NCBI RefSeq assembly: GCF_932526225.1 | Contig: NC_064047.1 | Location: 12,968,460 to 13,032,459 of the forward strand | DNA length: 64,000 nucleotides | Source: Nematostella vectensis | Taxonomy: Eukaryota > Cnidaria > Anthozoa > Actiniaria > Edwardsiidae | Direction of reading: 5' to 3' | Shown: one piece after another, positions 36,110-48,124 of the stretch | How the letters are laid out: each line of letters starts with the position of its first letter | How positions within the stretch are numbered: position 1 is the first letter of the stretch | Position numbers and translations under genes: made by a program | Notes under the pieces: model-generated | Database searches by the model: none | Told to the model about the DNA's origin: nothing | The model's input: only the letters and a program-made list of their open reading frames with translations

Positions 36110-36620
36110 TCTACAAGCTCTCAAACGGGTCGACGCTCAAGCTACAGCTTCTAACCAGTTGAAGAACCCGCTACAGCGGCTTGGGGACCATAGTATAATA
36201 TAGGAGCTTGAAGGTTCTCAACCCGCTGTAACGGGTTGACGCTCAACCTGCTACACGGGTTTGCTTCTAACCGGTTGGTCAACCCGCTACAGCGGCTTGG
36301 GGACCATAGTATACTATAGGAGCTTGAAGGTTCTCAACCCGCTGTAACGGGTTGACGCTCAACCTGCTACACCGGGTTTGCTTCTAACCGGTTGGTCAAC
36401 CCGCTACAGCGGCTTGGGGACCATAGTATACTATAGGAGCTTGAAGGTTCTCAACCCGCTGTAACGGATTGACGCTCAACCTGCTACACCGGGTTGGCTT
36501 CTAACCGGTTGGTCAACCCGTTACAGCGGCTTGAGGAGCATAGTATACTATAGGAGCTTGAAGGTTCTCAACCCGCTGTAACGGGTTGACGCTCAACCTG
36601 CTACAGCGGCTTGCATTTTT
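36110..36620. repeat. 116-117-bp tandem repeat rich in short palindromes, about 4.3 copies
   Basis: GGAGCTTGAAGG starts at 36203, 36319, 36436 and 36553. Each unit holds self-complementary words such as AACCCGCTGTAACGGGTT, AACCGGTT, CCGCTGTAGCGG-like and ATAGTATACTAT, so each can fold into several stems. Confidence 0.93.
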
Positions 36621-37778
36621 TTGCCATTTTTGTGGTACCAGTATACAGAGGCTCCACTTTGTATTTCACGGTATCTAGTGTTTCCGTTGTAGATTGATAT
36701 ATGCAGTGGACATATTACCGAGTACCTAGTGAGTCAGGGACAACAGGGCCCACACAGCATCAAGTGTGTCCGTATTAAGGGGGCTAAACAATGTACTGCA
36801 TATATTTTGGGGTTCCAGAATGACCACCATGCGTAGGTTAAACTATGCATACGTTTATGTGTACCTAGTGTGCCCAGTATATAGAGGCTCGGATAATGCA
36901 TCTAACGACTCAACTTTTCTTTCCACGCGATCAGCAACAACACGTTGTACAGTTTCCCGAGAGCAAAAGGGGGCCGGGAAAAAGTATTTCCTAGACTTCC
37001 TGTTCCTACTCTTTCTTTCCCACACCTTCGCTCGTCCTCAGCCCCCCTCCCCCTAAAAAAGAGAATAAAAAAAAAACAGTAATGAAATACGAAAGCGAGA
37101 TCACTTTTACATTAAAATAAGAGAAAAAGAGTTTTTTCTTTACATTTTCGGTCTGCAAAATGCCTATGATTCCGAGCATTGCTTTTTTGAGAAAAGTCTA
37201 ATCATGCCAGTTTTGAGCGATTATGCTAGAAATTGTCCCTACTTGCCAGGCTCGTGATCATGACGGGTTTCCTGTCCGTTCCGACTAGCGTCGTCCTGGG
37301 CACCATGCCTCGCAAACAAGAAAAAAGCACATGGCGAAAAAAGCGATTTGAAGTTTTCTATCTCTGCGGCATTTGCAAGTTTTTCACCAGCAAGAGTTTG
37401 ATTCCAAGAGGACAGCATCATATGTAAGTCTTGGGACATGCACATAAACATCAATTCGAAGACATTTCGTGATGGTGACATCGAAAATGATGAAGAAAAA
37501 CAAATGCAATCTTGAAAAATTTAATAAGTTATCTTAAGCAACGCCCTTTTTTTTCTAGCCTCCCTCGCAGGCGTTCTTAGGCAGGCGTTATTCTTATGAA
37601 AAGGAGGGATCGGGGTAGTATAACTACGAAAGCCGAGAAGGGCCATCAGATTTGCGAGATAATAATTTCTGAGATGATAATTTGAGATGCTAATTTTAGA
37701 GTTTATAATTTCGGGTAAAGAATTCTGCCTGGTTACTGAGCATGCAGCACTCGATCAACACAACAATTCCCCCCACAG

Positions 37779-38126
37779 CTACGTTCGGTCCTGAAGAGTT
37801 CTTCAAGTTTTCCCATATTCTGCCCTTACTAAGGTTTGTTTATGTCCATAATTCATATTAAAAAAATATAATATATCCACGTAAGTCAAAAGCGCCACGA
37901 AGTCATCGGTGGAAAGCTGGATGTGCTCTTTTTCATGCCGGAGCTATACAATACAGAAAACTATCTACGGTATGTAGACTTAGAAGACGTGCAAGCATGC
38001 AAGCGCATGTATACTGAATCCTGTGAAGACTACAGCGGAAATATGGAGGAGCTGGTACAACTCATAAAGCCAAACTACACCCACCATCTAACGCAGCTGA
38101 GGCTCTGGAATTATTTTCAGAAATAA
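37779..38126 (+). CDS. Unidentified two-exon frame (candidate terminal exons or captured fragment)
   Basis: A strong acceptor (TTCCCCCCACAG) opens a frame at 37779-37833 (TFGPEEFFKFSHILPLL), then a donor AAG/GTTTGT. A second segment, 37886-38126, continues in phase through GGKLDVLFFMPELYNTENYL and EDVQACKRMYTESCEDYSGN to a TAA. The second acceptor (CACGTAAG) is weak. The composition looks protein-like rather than random, but I recognise no domain. Because it sits between the inverted arms at 37621 and 39036, it could be transposon-encoded or a captured host fragment. Confidence 0.35.
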
Positions 38127-38309
38127 CACAGAAACTTAAAGAGTTTCACCAAATTTAATATAGCAGATGATTAAGGAGACCGAGTATTCATGTAACATGA
38201 AGACCATATTCATCCCGTTTCAGAAATGTAATTGTTTTGTTTATACAGAGACAAGATAATGTTGTTGTTTTATTTAAGTGGCTTTTGATGTCTTGTATTA
38301 TATTCTATC

Positions 38310-38370
38310 CAAGGGCGGATCCAGGATTCCCAAAGGAGGAGGGGGGGGCACCGACGGAAAGTAAAAGTGT
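38310..38370. repeat. Lone transposon-end-like motif
   Basis: AAGGGCGGATCCAGGATTCC followed by a G run and GCACC resembles the termini of common DNA transposons (CAGGGGCGGATCCAGG type). No matching opposite end was found. Confidence 0.35.
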
Positions 38371-39289
38371 GTAAATCAGTTCCCATACAATACCACGGAG
38401 GGCATCAATATTTCCCGTGGAATCACACAACATCCAAAAGTTATGCTAATATTACGCATTGCTATTTTTACGGGACATCGAAATACTGCGGCATACCTAT
38501 AAAAATTCCACACAATCATGTATTATGTAAATGAGATATGAGTGTCACAGACACAAGGTCAATCAATCAATTTTATTTATCACCTTTATGTAACTCTTTT
38601 AATTTTCATGTTTCTCCCCGTGATCATCTCATATCCTCTATCGTTATTGCTTGAATGTAAAATTCCTAATTAAAGGTCCCGTTACTCAGTAAAATTATCA
38701 AAAAAACAACATAATCGTGTTCTTGTCAGAAATGTGATCCAACATCTTGCCACTACTGGACATAGTAGTCTGTGGGTTGTGAATCATAGGTGGGCAAAAA
38801 TGTCCGCCGCAGTTGGTCGTTCCGCCACCGTGTAACCCCATGCAATTCCTTAGCATTTAAAGAAGCTGGGCATGCACGTGACTAAAGGCTTAGAGACCTG
38901 GCCGAAACTGTTATCTGAAATTATCTTCTCTGAAATTATCTTCTTTAAAATAATCATCTCTGAAATTATCATCTCTGAAATTAGCATCTCTGAAATTATT
39001 ATCTCTGAAATCTGATGGCCCTACTCGGCTTTCGTATATAACAACTGCTGTAAAGCTACGATGATAATATAACTACTTTGTTTGTTTTTTAGTCAAACTT
39101 TATATTTGCGAAATTACAGTATTAAGCTTATATAGTTTGTACTGTTATTTTTATTTTAGATATTTTGGGGAGCTGAAGCCCCTAGACCATGCTTGACATT
39201 GTGTCTTCTCTTGGAATTGGTGGGGGGAGGGGTGGGGGATGAATTTTTATTTTCTATGCAGGTACTAAGAAATAGACCATGGAAATACA

Positions 39290-41950
39290 AATGTATTATT
39301 CATCAAAAGTAACAACCAAGAATTTATAACCATTTTTAATTTTTTTTATTAAACAATAGCAAACTTCTCCATCTAAAATTCTCTCTTTACAAATATTTAC
39401 ACCCGAAAAACACAGCCATGAAAATCTCTCTTAGTGTTTTTTTACCCCCCTTCATTAAAAACATGAAAGGATAGCAAAATGGTTTTAGTGAACTATTGTC
39501 TGTCAAAGGTTTTTTTTGGGAGTTGTTGGAGTGCACTTTAATATGAGAATCAAGATGACAATGACATACCTGTCAACCTCCGAAAATCTCAAGGCTTGAG
39601 AATTTTTTTGGAGGAGGGGTGGGGTATATTCATTTGTTTGGGGGGAGGGGTGGGTTTAACCTTGCAGGCGTTTGCCGTATAGAAAGCTCTCGCGAACAAA
39701 TCCACTTATAGATCTCACAAGGGTATTAGATAAATTGCGCTACGCAAGGTAATTGTTGTTTCAAATACTTTCATAGAAAATAGGCAAAATGCCGATTTTC
39801 TATGGAATAATTTTTCTTAAGCGATAAAAATCGCTAAAAAGCGGGAGATTTGGTGCTCAACGCGGGAAAGCAGGAGAAGGGGTCCAAAGTCTTAAGACTC
39901 CCACCTAATGCGGGAGAGTTGACAGGTATGCAATGACACTGACAACACTACTTGACCCCCTTCATTCACCCCTTAGTTTACTAGTCAAAATAGCTTCTAT
40001 TCAGTCGAGACAGGTAGATAAAACATCCTTTTGGTTCCTAGACTTCTACCTCAAACGTTGCACAGTGGACGTTATGTGACATAACCACATTGCTTTGTGT
40101 ATATAATTATGGACAAATTAATGTTATTGATTAATTCACCCCTTTGTTATTAATTAAAATTGAAAATACATCTGTTAGTTAGCAGAAAAAACCTAAAATG
40201 CCGACTTAGGGTTAAAATTTCATAACTTTTTAACTATATTTTATTGGAATCATCTCTGTCACTTGCCTGAATTAGCCGGTGGAAATATCTGTGAGAGTCG
40301 GTATTATGCGGCAGTGTAAAAGGGCAGGGCGTGATGGGCCTTCTTTAAGGATCGGGTGTTGTATTATTCAAACTGGCTTTTATTCAGTTAATGACAGCTG
40401 GACATCACCTGGGGTACATCCCTGGGAGGCAGCATATGACATTTTATATGCATGATCTTGTAGCCAGTCTACTTTAAGCGTGCTTTGAAATTGCTTTCAA
40501 ATACACATTTACCTTTTTTCTAATAAGGTTGCAATGTAATAATCATATGTTTTTATTCGTCAAGGGTTACATGAAAATCATCAATAGGTATAGCAATAAG
40601 CAATAAAAATTGTTTCCAATGTTGGATCAATTTCAACATGGATTAGAATAACTCTAATTTGTCCATATTCCTATATCCATTAGGAAATGCCAGTTACGCC
40701 ACATGGGTGTAGCTGCTATGCCCCAGGTAAAGTGGTAGCAGTCATAGATAGGTGAGGGGGGTGGGGGAGTACTAGTGTAGAAGTGATTGGTAGGTGAAGC
40801 ATTTTTTGTGTATTATTTTTCTGGGTATAAAATTTAGAGTTTGTTATTATAATCATTATTTTTTCTAGGAAGGGGGTGAAAATATTTATTTATAATTCTC
40901 TGAGATGGGGGGGGGGTATAAAACCTTCAACTCAATCAGACAGACATGTTTATAGTTGAGCGCTTCCTTTTGGGGTTTGTTTGTTAGGCTTTGGGGGATA
41001 GATGGTTAGTTTCTAGTGATAAGCAAGAAACCATTGAAATAAAAATTAAAAGTATTCCTTGAAGGTAACAACCCACATAATTTATTATGAAATATGTAAT
41101 ACGCCTGTAATCTAACAAGCTCCACTTTCTCACCTAGCAAATGTCATCGTATTGTTATCTTGTTTGCTATTTGTTTTCCTAGAATACAATTCTCTTTTTT
41201 TACCAACATCTACCTCCAAAAACTTAGACATGAAAAGCTTTCTAAGTGGCTTTTAAGCTCCCCTTATTCAAACACAAAATAACAGAAGAAGGCATTCATG
41301 GAACTGTTGTCTCTTGCTATTGTCACTTGTTTGAAAGTTGTTGAAGTGTACTTGGATTTAAGATTAATCAAGATTGTCTTGTGGACCACCACACTGACAG
41401 TCTCATCTGACCTAAACCTTACTTGAACATTCACCCCTTAGTCTACTAGTCAAAATAGCTTCTATTCATTTCAGGTCGGTTGGACATCGCTTGGGTTCCT
41501 AGAATCTGAAAGTATGAACTTGCCCAATCTCAAACATTGCAATGTGAATGGTTTGTAAGACACATCATATAGTGTTTCCTTGGGCATGGAATTAAGGATC
41601 AAGTAGTTTTTATTAAGTCCAAATAGCTTCTTGGAGGTCGGTTAGACATCGCCCGCGGTACATCCTTGTGAAACAACATGTGTATTTTTATATGCATGAT
41701 CTTGTAGCCAGTCTGGTTTGACTCAAGCGTGCTGTGTAACAAGCTTATCAATTATACGCATTCGCCTTTTGCTATTAAGGTTGCATTACGAGAATAATAA
41801 ATTTATAAACATGTCAAGAAGGGCGATATTGAAATACTAATTATAATAGTTTTTAATACTAGGTTCGTTTTATTGCATAAATTTGTAAATATTTATTTCC
41901 AGAAGGTTACAACACACAAAATAGATTTATGCAGATTTGTTATATCAGAA
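39290..41950. repeat. Old segmental duplication (two to three diverged copies)
   Basis: Blocks recur in order. CACCCCTTAGTYTACTAGTC plus AAAATAGCTTCTATTCA occur at about 39965 and 41430. TATATGCATGATCTTGTAGC occurs at about 40445 and 41690. AAGTTGTTGAAGTG-like blocks occur at about 39520 and 41335. Copy A (39290-40560) and copy B (41050-41800) are strongly diverged; a partial third start may lie near 41870. No coding potential was recognised. Confidence 0.7.
39565..39930. mobile_element. MITE with CATACCTGTCAAC ends inserted in duplication copy A
   Basis: The ends CATACCTGTCAACCTC and GAGAGTTGACAGGTATG are inverted. CAATGA directly flanks both sides (39559-39564 and 39931-39936) as a target-site duplication of at least 6 bp. 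Copy B of the segmental duplication lacks the element, giving a diverged empty-site comparison. Confidence 0.8.
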
Positions 41951-44101
41951 GTCTAGGAACCACAGGGCTACCGGAATTGTAAACTATGTATAAGGCTCGG
42001 GGAAAAAAAGTCTAATATCGAAGAGCGATACATAAATCGATGGGGATTCAAGGGGCTCTGAATACGGTCATTTCCTAGCCCTTGAAATGAAAGCTCCACT
42101 CTTACAAGGGATAACAGTTAGCTAACAGTGTGTTAATGTAATGCAACAATAATTTGGGTTTTCTATGATACCAATAAGGCTAAATTCACCTACACTTAGC
42201 GAATTATTAATAACATATACGAAACACTCATCGTAGGGAAAAAAACGGAAAAAGAAAGTTATTATTTTTATAAAAAGTGCCCAAAACGTGTCAACTAAAA
42301 ATGAATTTATTGTGTTAATCCGTGAGAGAAATAAATTCCTCTGTCGCTTTGCCGTGTCATAGCAACTAAAATAGACGGAAAGGCTAGAGTCCATATTGTG
42401 TAATGCCAAGAAACAATGTTTGCATCTTATGTTGAATCCTCTTACGCTATGTTTAAAACCACTATTTTTCCTATACCGACTTCAAGCAAATCTGCACTGC
42501 TCCAGTGACTTCAATTTTCCTATTTTCATAGGGATATTATAAATTAATGAAATAAAAACGGGTACATAGTAAAGAAAGCAGTTTCTTGTATTTCATGTTG
42601 TTGTTATCCGTGTTTTCTTTAAATTGTTATTATTTTGAAAGTCACAAATGAGGTGTTGTTCACTGAGTCGTGTTCATTCAAGACAAACGCCCACTCGTAA
42701 GAATAAATGAATAATTGATCGAACTTTCAGCCGCACTTTTTTTGCCGGTTTGACCAACGTACCACGCACACTTGTATTTACTCTGGAAGACTCGACCACC
42801 AAATGTGCAACTAGAAAAAATATCCATCATTGTAAAACTTTTGTCATTTGCCTTTCTGTTTTTTTAACATTTGCCCCTGGGTCCTTATTGTTCTTGACAA
42901 ATAACCATAAAAAATATTTTCTATATTGGATTTCGGATATTTATGAACAACTCACTATTCCGACAAGAGATTCGTGAATCGAATTCAAAGTAATTGTTGC
43001 TTGAAAGTTGGACTGGCGTCTTTATTAGACAGATATGTTTTGCCGTAGATACACGAAGGACAAAGTAGTACAATTTGATCCTATCACCGCGTATCACTAT
43101 TTTACCAAAGTATGGGTTCACACAATTATTACGGCTATCACACACCTAAGAATCTCCCAAGAACAAGCTTTATATATCTATTCTTCTCGGTATAAAAGGA
43201 TCACGTTTTGGATGTGTTTTATTTTACGGCGCAGTAGTTTTAGTTTTCTTCTCTTGAGGGATTTTTACGGTTGCAAGATTAATGGGGTCTGGGGGTCGCT
43301 ATCTGATTGGTTGCCTAGTCGTTAGTGACACTTGAGTGACACAGGAATTAAAGCTCTAGTGCGTTTGATATGCAGCATGTTGCACTTCGATGGCTTTTAA
43401 AAAAACCTCCACAAATTAGCATTTTGGGCTTCAACTCGGTTTCTTTTTGGTTATACGACATAACAACACCCAAAATTGTCTGCAATGACACTCTTCAATA
43501 AAAATAAGACTGTTTTTGACTCGATTTTACAACTACAAAGGACACAACAACAACAATTTACGAAAAATAATCTATTTCCTCTCTCCGTACTTTTACATCA
43601 TTGCAGTCATTAAAACTACCGCTGGAGCTCCAAGCTATTTTCAGTGTTTTCAGTGTTCATGATCCATTTAAAATATAATTTTATTATTTTTGTGAGTTTA
43701 TATTTTGATTGCGCCACGAATGGCCGTAAATAAAGGCATATCGTGTTACGTTGGCTGGCGAACGCTAAATTCACTCACACTAAATACAACGCCGCGGACG
43801 TACATTGACCCATAATTCTTCGGATTTAAGGGTTACAGTTTCAAATATATATATTTTAGATCACCTTTTAAATGTTAAATGATTGATATGTCCCGCTCCT
43901 ACGGGTGGTCGTACAACCAAATCTCACTCAAAATAAGCGTAAGTTTTTGTTACGGGAACAATTCCGTCGTCGAGTAATTCTTATATCTACAAAATACATT
44001 GACGGCAAGCCGTTAGAGACGCGCCGTAATTCGTGGATTTATCTACATGAATTTGATCGCAAAATAACCTTTTTTACGGTTTCTATCGGCAGTCTGAATG
44101 C
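41951..44101. other. Non-coding stretch downstream of TENT5
   Basis: AT-rich with short frames only. It presumably includes the TENT5 3' UTR near 44100. No gene or repeat was recognised. Confidence 0.45.
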
Positions 44102-45232
44102 CTAGTAACACGGTACTAGGTTAGTGGTGTAACCACGACTGCAGCTTCCGTCCTCTTCTTGTGTGAAGTACTGTCCACCTTGAGAGGCGAAACGCCCGTA
44201 GTTTCCATCGGCGTAGGTAGCACTGTTCCCACAGTACCTCCTCGCAAGGGTTGAGATCAGTCGGAGAGTTTGCCGGCGCTCATGTCCCATCAGGCAAACA
44301 GTAGAGTTTGCCACAATTGTGTACAGAATGCTTAGGTAGTCGTATTTGGTGTCGTTCTCGCCGATGAAATGATTCGCCAAGTAGCTTTCTAGCTTCTGTC
44401 TTTGCGACTCCAAGTCCCCAAAATCAATAAAGAAGCGACTGCACATGTATCTCTCGAGCAGTCTTAATTCGTCCATGTTCTCAGGGCGATAATTCCTGAC
44501 CAGAAGGTTGCAATATTTAAGCAGTCCGCCTCCGCGAATTTCCTCGGGGTTCCGGGTCGCTATCAACTGGTTGTCTAAGTGAAATAAGGCAACTTTAATA
44601 TCCCCGTACACCGACTCTGCCACTACTGTGGGAAAGAAATTCGGCTTCATGGGTACGCAGGAAAGTTTGTAAAAGCCAAGAAGAGAGTCGAGATTGACTT
44701 GGAAAGAATCGACGGAGAATTCAAACTGTCTTCGCATGGTGTCCACAAATTTTAGTTCAATGTTTTTGCCATCGTTGTTCGAGAGCGAAATAAGAGACCA
44801 TCGATCGTTGTCATTCGAAACTTTTACCATTTTCTGAACGTAGGCTTCCTTCAAAGTACAGCTAGACATCTTTTCCTTGGAGACACCGTTGGGAAGAAAG
44901 TTCAGAAGGGACGATAATACCACGCTTTTGATTTGTTGTAGATGCGTGTGGGACTTGATCTCGACGCCGAAGATCAAGTCAATGTCGTTGTACGCAGTGT
45001 TACTATCCCTGCTCAAGATATAACTGGCTGTGCTACCATTCAGTCGAATGTCTCGGATTCTGAGGTTTTCGTCTTTCAAGCCAGAAGAGACCACATTGAT
45101 CAATTCTCGTAAATGAACATCGAGAGTTGGGAAGTTACCCCGACCATGTACTTGTACGACTTGGTTGAGTACGTTGTCGAGCCGGTGGACCTGCTCGTAT
45201 GTCAAGACTTGGGATTTACTTTCAAACTCCAT
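44102..45232 (-). CDS. TENT5: TENT5/FAM46 non-canonical poly(A) polymerase, intronless
   Basis: A 376-residue protein in one exon, ATG at 45232 with G at +4. It matches the FAM46/TENT5 family from end to end: [16 protein letters not shown] start ([15 protein letters not shown]), nucleotidyltransferase motif [10 protein letters not shown] with acidic pair D83 and D85 in [81 protein letters not shown] and [11 protein letters not shown]. The catalytic residues are intact, so it should be active. Family members extend poly(A) tails of selected, often ER-targeted, mRNAs. Length and single-exon coding structure are within family range. The vertebrate paralogs A-D cannot be distinguished here; a single pre-duplication homolog is expected in a cnidarian. 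Confidence 0.96.
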   Translation of the reverse strand: MEFESKSQVLTYEQVHRLDNVLNQVVQVHGRGNFPTLDVHLRELINVVSSGLKDENLRIRDIRLNGSTASYILSRDSNTAYNDIDLIFGVEIKSHTHLQQIKSVVLSSLLNFLPNGVSKEKMSSCTLKEAYVQKMVKVSNDNDRWSLISLSNNDGKNIELKFVDTMRRQFEFSVDSFQVNLDSLLGFYKLSCVPMKPNFFPTVVAESVYGDIKVALFHLDNQLIATRNPEEIRGGGLLKYCNLLVRNYRPENMDELRLLERYMCSRFFIDFGDLESQRQKLESYLANHFIGENDTKYDYLSILYTIVANSTVCLMGHERRQTLRLISTLARRYCGNSATYADGNYGRFASQGGQYFTQEEDGSCSRGYTTNLVPCY

Positions 45233-45956
45233 GCTTGTAGAGTTGTTCTTGAATAGTTTCGGCGACTGAATACGTTAAAAGAAAAATAAGTCGAGTCTTA
45301 TGCGAATGATGTGCACGGAGAGTATGTTCTTAACAGATGAAAGTCGACAGAGTGACTTGTGATGGTCGCGCAGAAATCTTTATTCGTTCGTATTTGATGT
45401 CGTTTCTCCGATTGGTTAAAGTAACAATGCTGTATCATTACCTAGCAACCGGTGCCTTCCAGCTGTCACGGAGTAATGACATAACACGTTTTTCAGCCAA
45501 TCAGAAGCGTTCATTGCCCACTACCCGCCCCCACACTGCTAACACACTCTCGCTAGAGGGTAAAAAACTTTTTTCCCTTTAAATTTCTTTTATGATTTCC
45601 CACATTTCCGGCAACTAATTCAAAGAAACCGTCTTTTTCGACACGGTCCGCTCTAATAAAAGGACAGTTTGGTTATGAAATTTGACACCATTTCTAAATT
45701 TTATCTGTCCATACAAGTTGGCAGTGGGTATTATTTTCTAGAGTGGGATCATTGATAAATAAAATCAATTCCCCCTTACTTCCGTGCATTTAGCTTCCCA
45801 ATACAAGAAATCTTTTTTATCAAAAAGACCCCCGTAAAACAGCAATAATCCTAGAGGCTAAAGATGTATTTTTCCCATTGTTTGTAAAGCTGTTTTGAAT
45901 ATAAGGGAGGTAGGACGAAAGCGAGTGCACGGATCACCTCGAAGTAAACAAGGCTG

Positions 45957-45964
45957 TGACGTCA
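45957..45964. promoter_or_regulatory. CRE palindrome TGACGTCA
   Basis: A perfect cAMP-response element about 725 bp upstream of the TENT5 start codon. A second is at 46634-46641. Assignment to TENT5 is by position only. Confidence 0.35.
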
Positions 45965-46633
45965 ATCAGATATTTCGCAAGTAAAACCCACGGACGAAGA
46001 CGGGGATGCCCGAATAACAAACGAGTCTCATTAGCCGAGTGGAAACCGAATAACTTAGAATGAAAAGTGCCTTCTAGACCACCCACACGCCTCGTTCGAG
46101 ACAAAACATGCCGAATAATACTTAACCATACCGAAACCGAGAAACCTCTTCGTTCACATACGCGGAAACCATGAAAACTAAACGTAAATATTTTTTGTCC
46201 CATTTTTAAGTTGGAAATTTGGGCTATTTTAGAAGTGGGGTATATATGAAGGGAATAGGTATTTTTTTAGTATTAAATTTTACGAGTTTGTATGGTACAA
46301 ACAACGCACTGCTGATAATATGTCAGTTTTTAAAGGGAAATAGCCGGCGGTTTCCCAAAAGGATCCGAATTAGACTATACAAAAACTTTTGTAATTCGTA
46401 TTTTCAGAAACGAGCTCAATAGTAGAGTAAATATAACTATTGTATTGAAGTCGAGTTTCGAAATCGGTTGTAAGGGGAATCTAAAAAAATAAATATTCGT
46501 TAATTTCTCGGCTATTAATGAATATATTATCAACATGCATATTGTGTTTTAGGACTATTTCTTTGAATTTCCCTGAGATATCGTGTGGCGAGGAAAAATT
46601 GATGAGCCAGCGTTTTCAGGTTGTTATCACTTG

Positions 46634-46641
46634 TGACGTCA
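46634..46641. promoter_or_regulatory. CRE palindrome TGACGTCA
   Basis: Second perfect CRE upstream of TENT5, followed within a few bases by a TGACGTT half-site. Confidence 0.3.
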
Positions 46642-47060
46642 AATGACGTTATGAGAGGTTCTCTATATAAACAGTAAAATAACACTGCTATTTCATTGGT
46701 TAATCTTTGAGGAGACTTCCGTTGGCGTTCAGGCGCTAAAAATAGAACTAATTCAACTTTAATAACAGGGTTTTGATCTGGTTTTAGCATGGACAGAGTG
46801 TAACCGGTATGAGCTCTTTGTGTCGGGTTAATTGATTGTGTGAAATCTTTCACAGCTTTTTTCAGTTTTGCTTTATTAAGCGACGCGTTAACGATCGAAA
46901 TTAATATTTAAAAGCAAACAATACTTCGAAAACGATAAAAAAAAGTGATTCACCACACCAACAGCCTTCGTAGTATGGTACCCAGTCCTCTATTTCTGGC
47001 CAACGCAAAACAATGTTGTAATCAATTCCGAATAATTGCCTACCCGGAGTTTAGCGGTCT

Positions 47061-47174
47061 GTACCTTGGGTACCAGAGGCTCGAGCTTCACTTCGACAAC
47101 ACGAGCTTCGAAGCGGCGACAGTAAAGGGCGCATAGTAAACGAACGCAGCTCGAGACTCTGGTGCCCAGGGTAA
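47061..47174. mobile_element. Short hairpin element with TACC(C/T)TGGGTACCAGAG ends
   Basis: TGTACCTTGGGTACCAGAGG plus CTCGAGCTT at the left is inverted at the right (AGCTCGAGACTCTGGTGCCC, then AGGGTA). It is related to the hairpin at 25666-25730 through the CCTGGGTACCAG core. Confidence 0.6.
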
Positions 47175-47484
47175 GAGGCATGTAAAGGCCTAAATTGCAC
47201 TAATTCCCGGACATGAGTTTCTCCGCCAATTGTACCATCGAACATCATTTCTGCGCAATAACATTTACATCTCAGGTCGTAAAGTGCCTAAGATGCAATC
47301 GTGTGATGCAATCTACTTGCTGACCCTGGAGTCACGTGATCGGATCCAAACCTCAATCCCCATAAGAAAAGAACATAAACGTTTAGTAAACGCATGGAAT
47401 ACGAATGGATAACAAAAATTTCTTGTTGAACTTGAACGATTTCGACGTTCCAGAACTTAAAAAAAGAATGTGTGGAAATTAAAA

Positions 47485-47802
47485 TCCACAAATACACCTA
47501 TTTCAAAAAATGTTGTCAGTGCAAATGGCAAAATATGGGCATTGAGAAATGGCAGTGCTACGACCGAAAGGACCCGTGGAACCCAAAATATTTGTTCCAA
47601 ATTCAGAAAAATATAAATAAAACATACGGCCATCCATTTATTATAATTAATATGTGGTTCGATGTCGCTTGCGTTTATTATCACCTTTATTTTTACAAAT
47701 AATTGCTACCGATAAACACCTTTCGGTCGTAAAACTGCCATTAGGCAATTACCATACGCCGTTTGCACTGACAACCTTTATTGAAATAAGTGTATACCTG
47801 TC
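47485..47802. mobile_element. MITE with about 85-bp imperfect inverted arms
   Basis: The left arm (ACACCTATTTCAAAAAATGT, then TGTCAGTGCAAATGGC and TACGACCGAAAGG) is inverted at 47718-47802. The terminal word TATTGAAATAGGTGTATA also occurs alone at about 62935-62952. Confidence 0.6.
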
Positions 47803-48124
47803 CTGCATCATGGTCCTGCATGACGTGGTGCGCCACGTGAAATACCTGTCTTAATAACCACAATATCGGTGTGAACATAATGGTATTAAGTTCTGGATGT
47901 ATCTTTTTCATTAAAAGGAAATTGGAAGAGAATTGTGTTTTGTAAACACAGATTTATGATTGATTGTTGTGTTATAATTTGCAAATCAGAAGTGAAAAGT
48001 TGATCCCCGAGCCTAAAATCACGCACTCTATGCATTTCAATGTCCCAGAAACGGTTGATTGGAACCAGCGTACTCTATGGAAGATTAGTGCGCCACCCTT
48101 AAGCATATAGTGGCCCACCCATAT

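Larger units (their letters stand above)
37621..39036. mobile_element. Transposon-like unit with inverted, iterated subterminal repeats
   Basis: The left arm 37621-37705 (ACGAAAGCCGAGAAGGGCCA, then TCAGATTT) is inverted at 38925-39036. In both arms a 15-bp word (TTTCAGAGATGATAA or variants) is tandemly repeated inside the terminal motif, about seven times on the right (38913-39013). Such iterated subterminal sites are typical transposase-binding architecture. Between the arms lies the unrecognised reading frame at 37779-38126. No target duplication was identified. Confidence 0.55.
45233..47060. other. TENT5 upstream region, no other gene
   Basis: It contains the two CRE sites listed separately. 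Open frames on the minus strand (for example 45934-46203) show no domain. Confidence 0.4.

Noticed and set aside
45934..46203. 89-codon minus frame upstream of TENT5
   Set aside because: No domain, and no splice-site or start context to support it.
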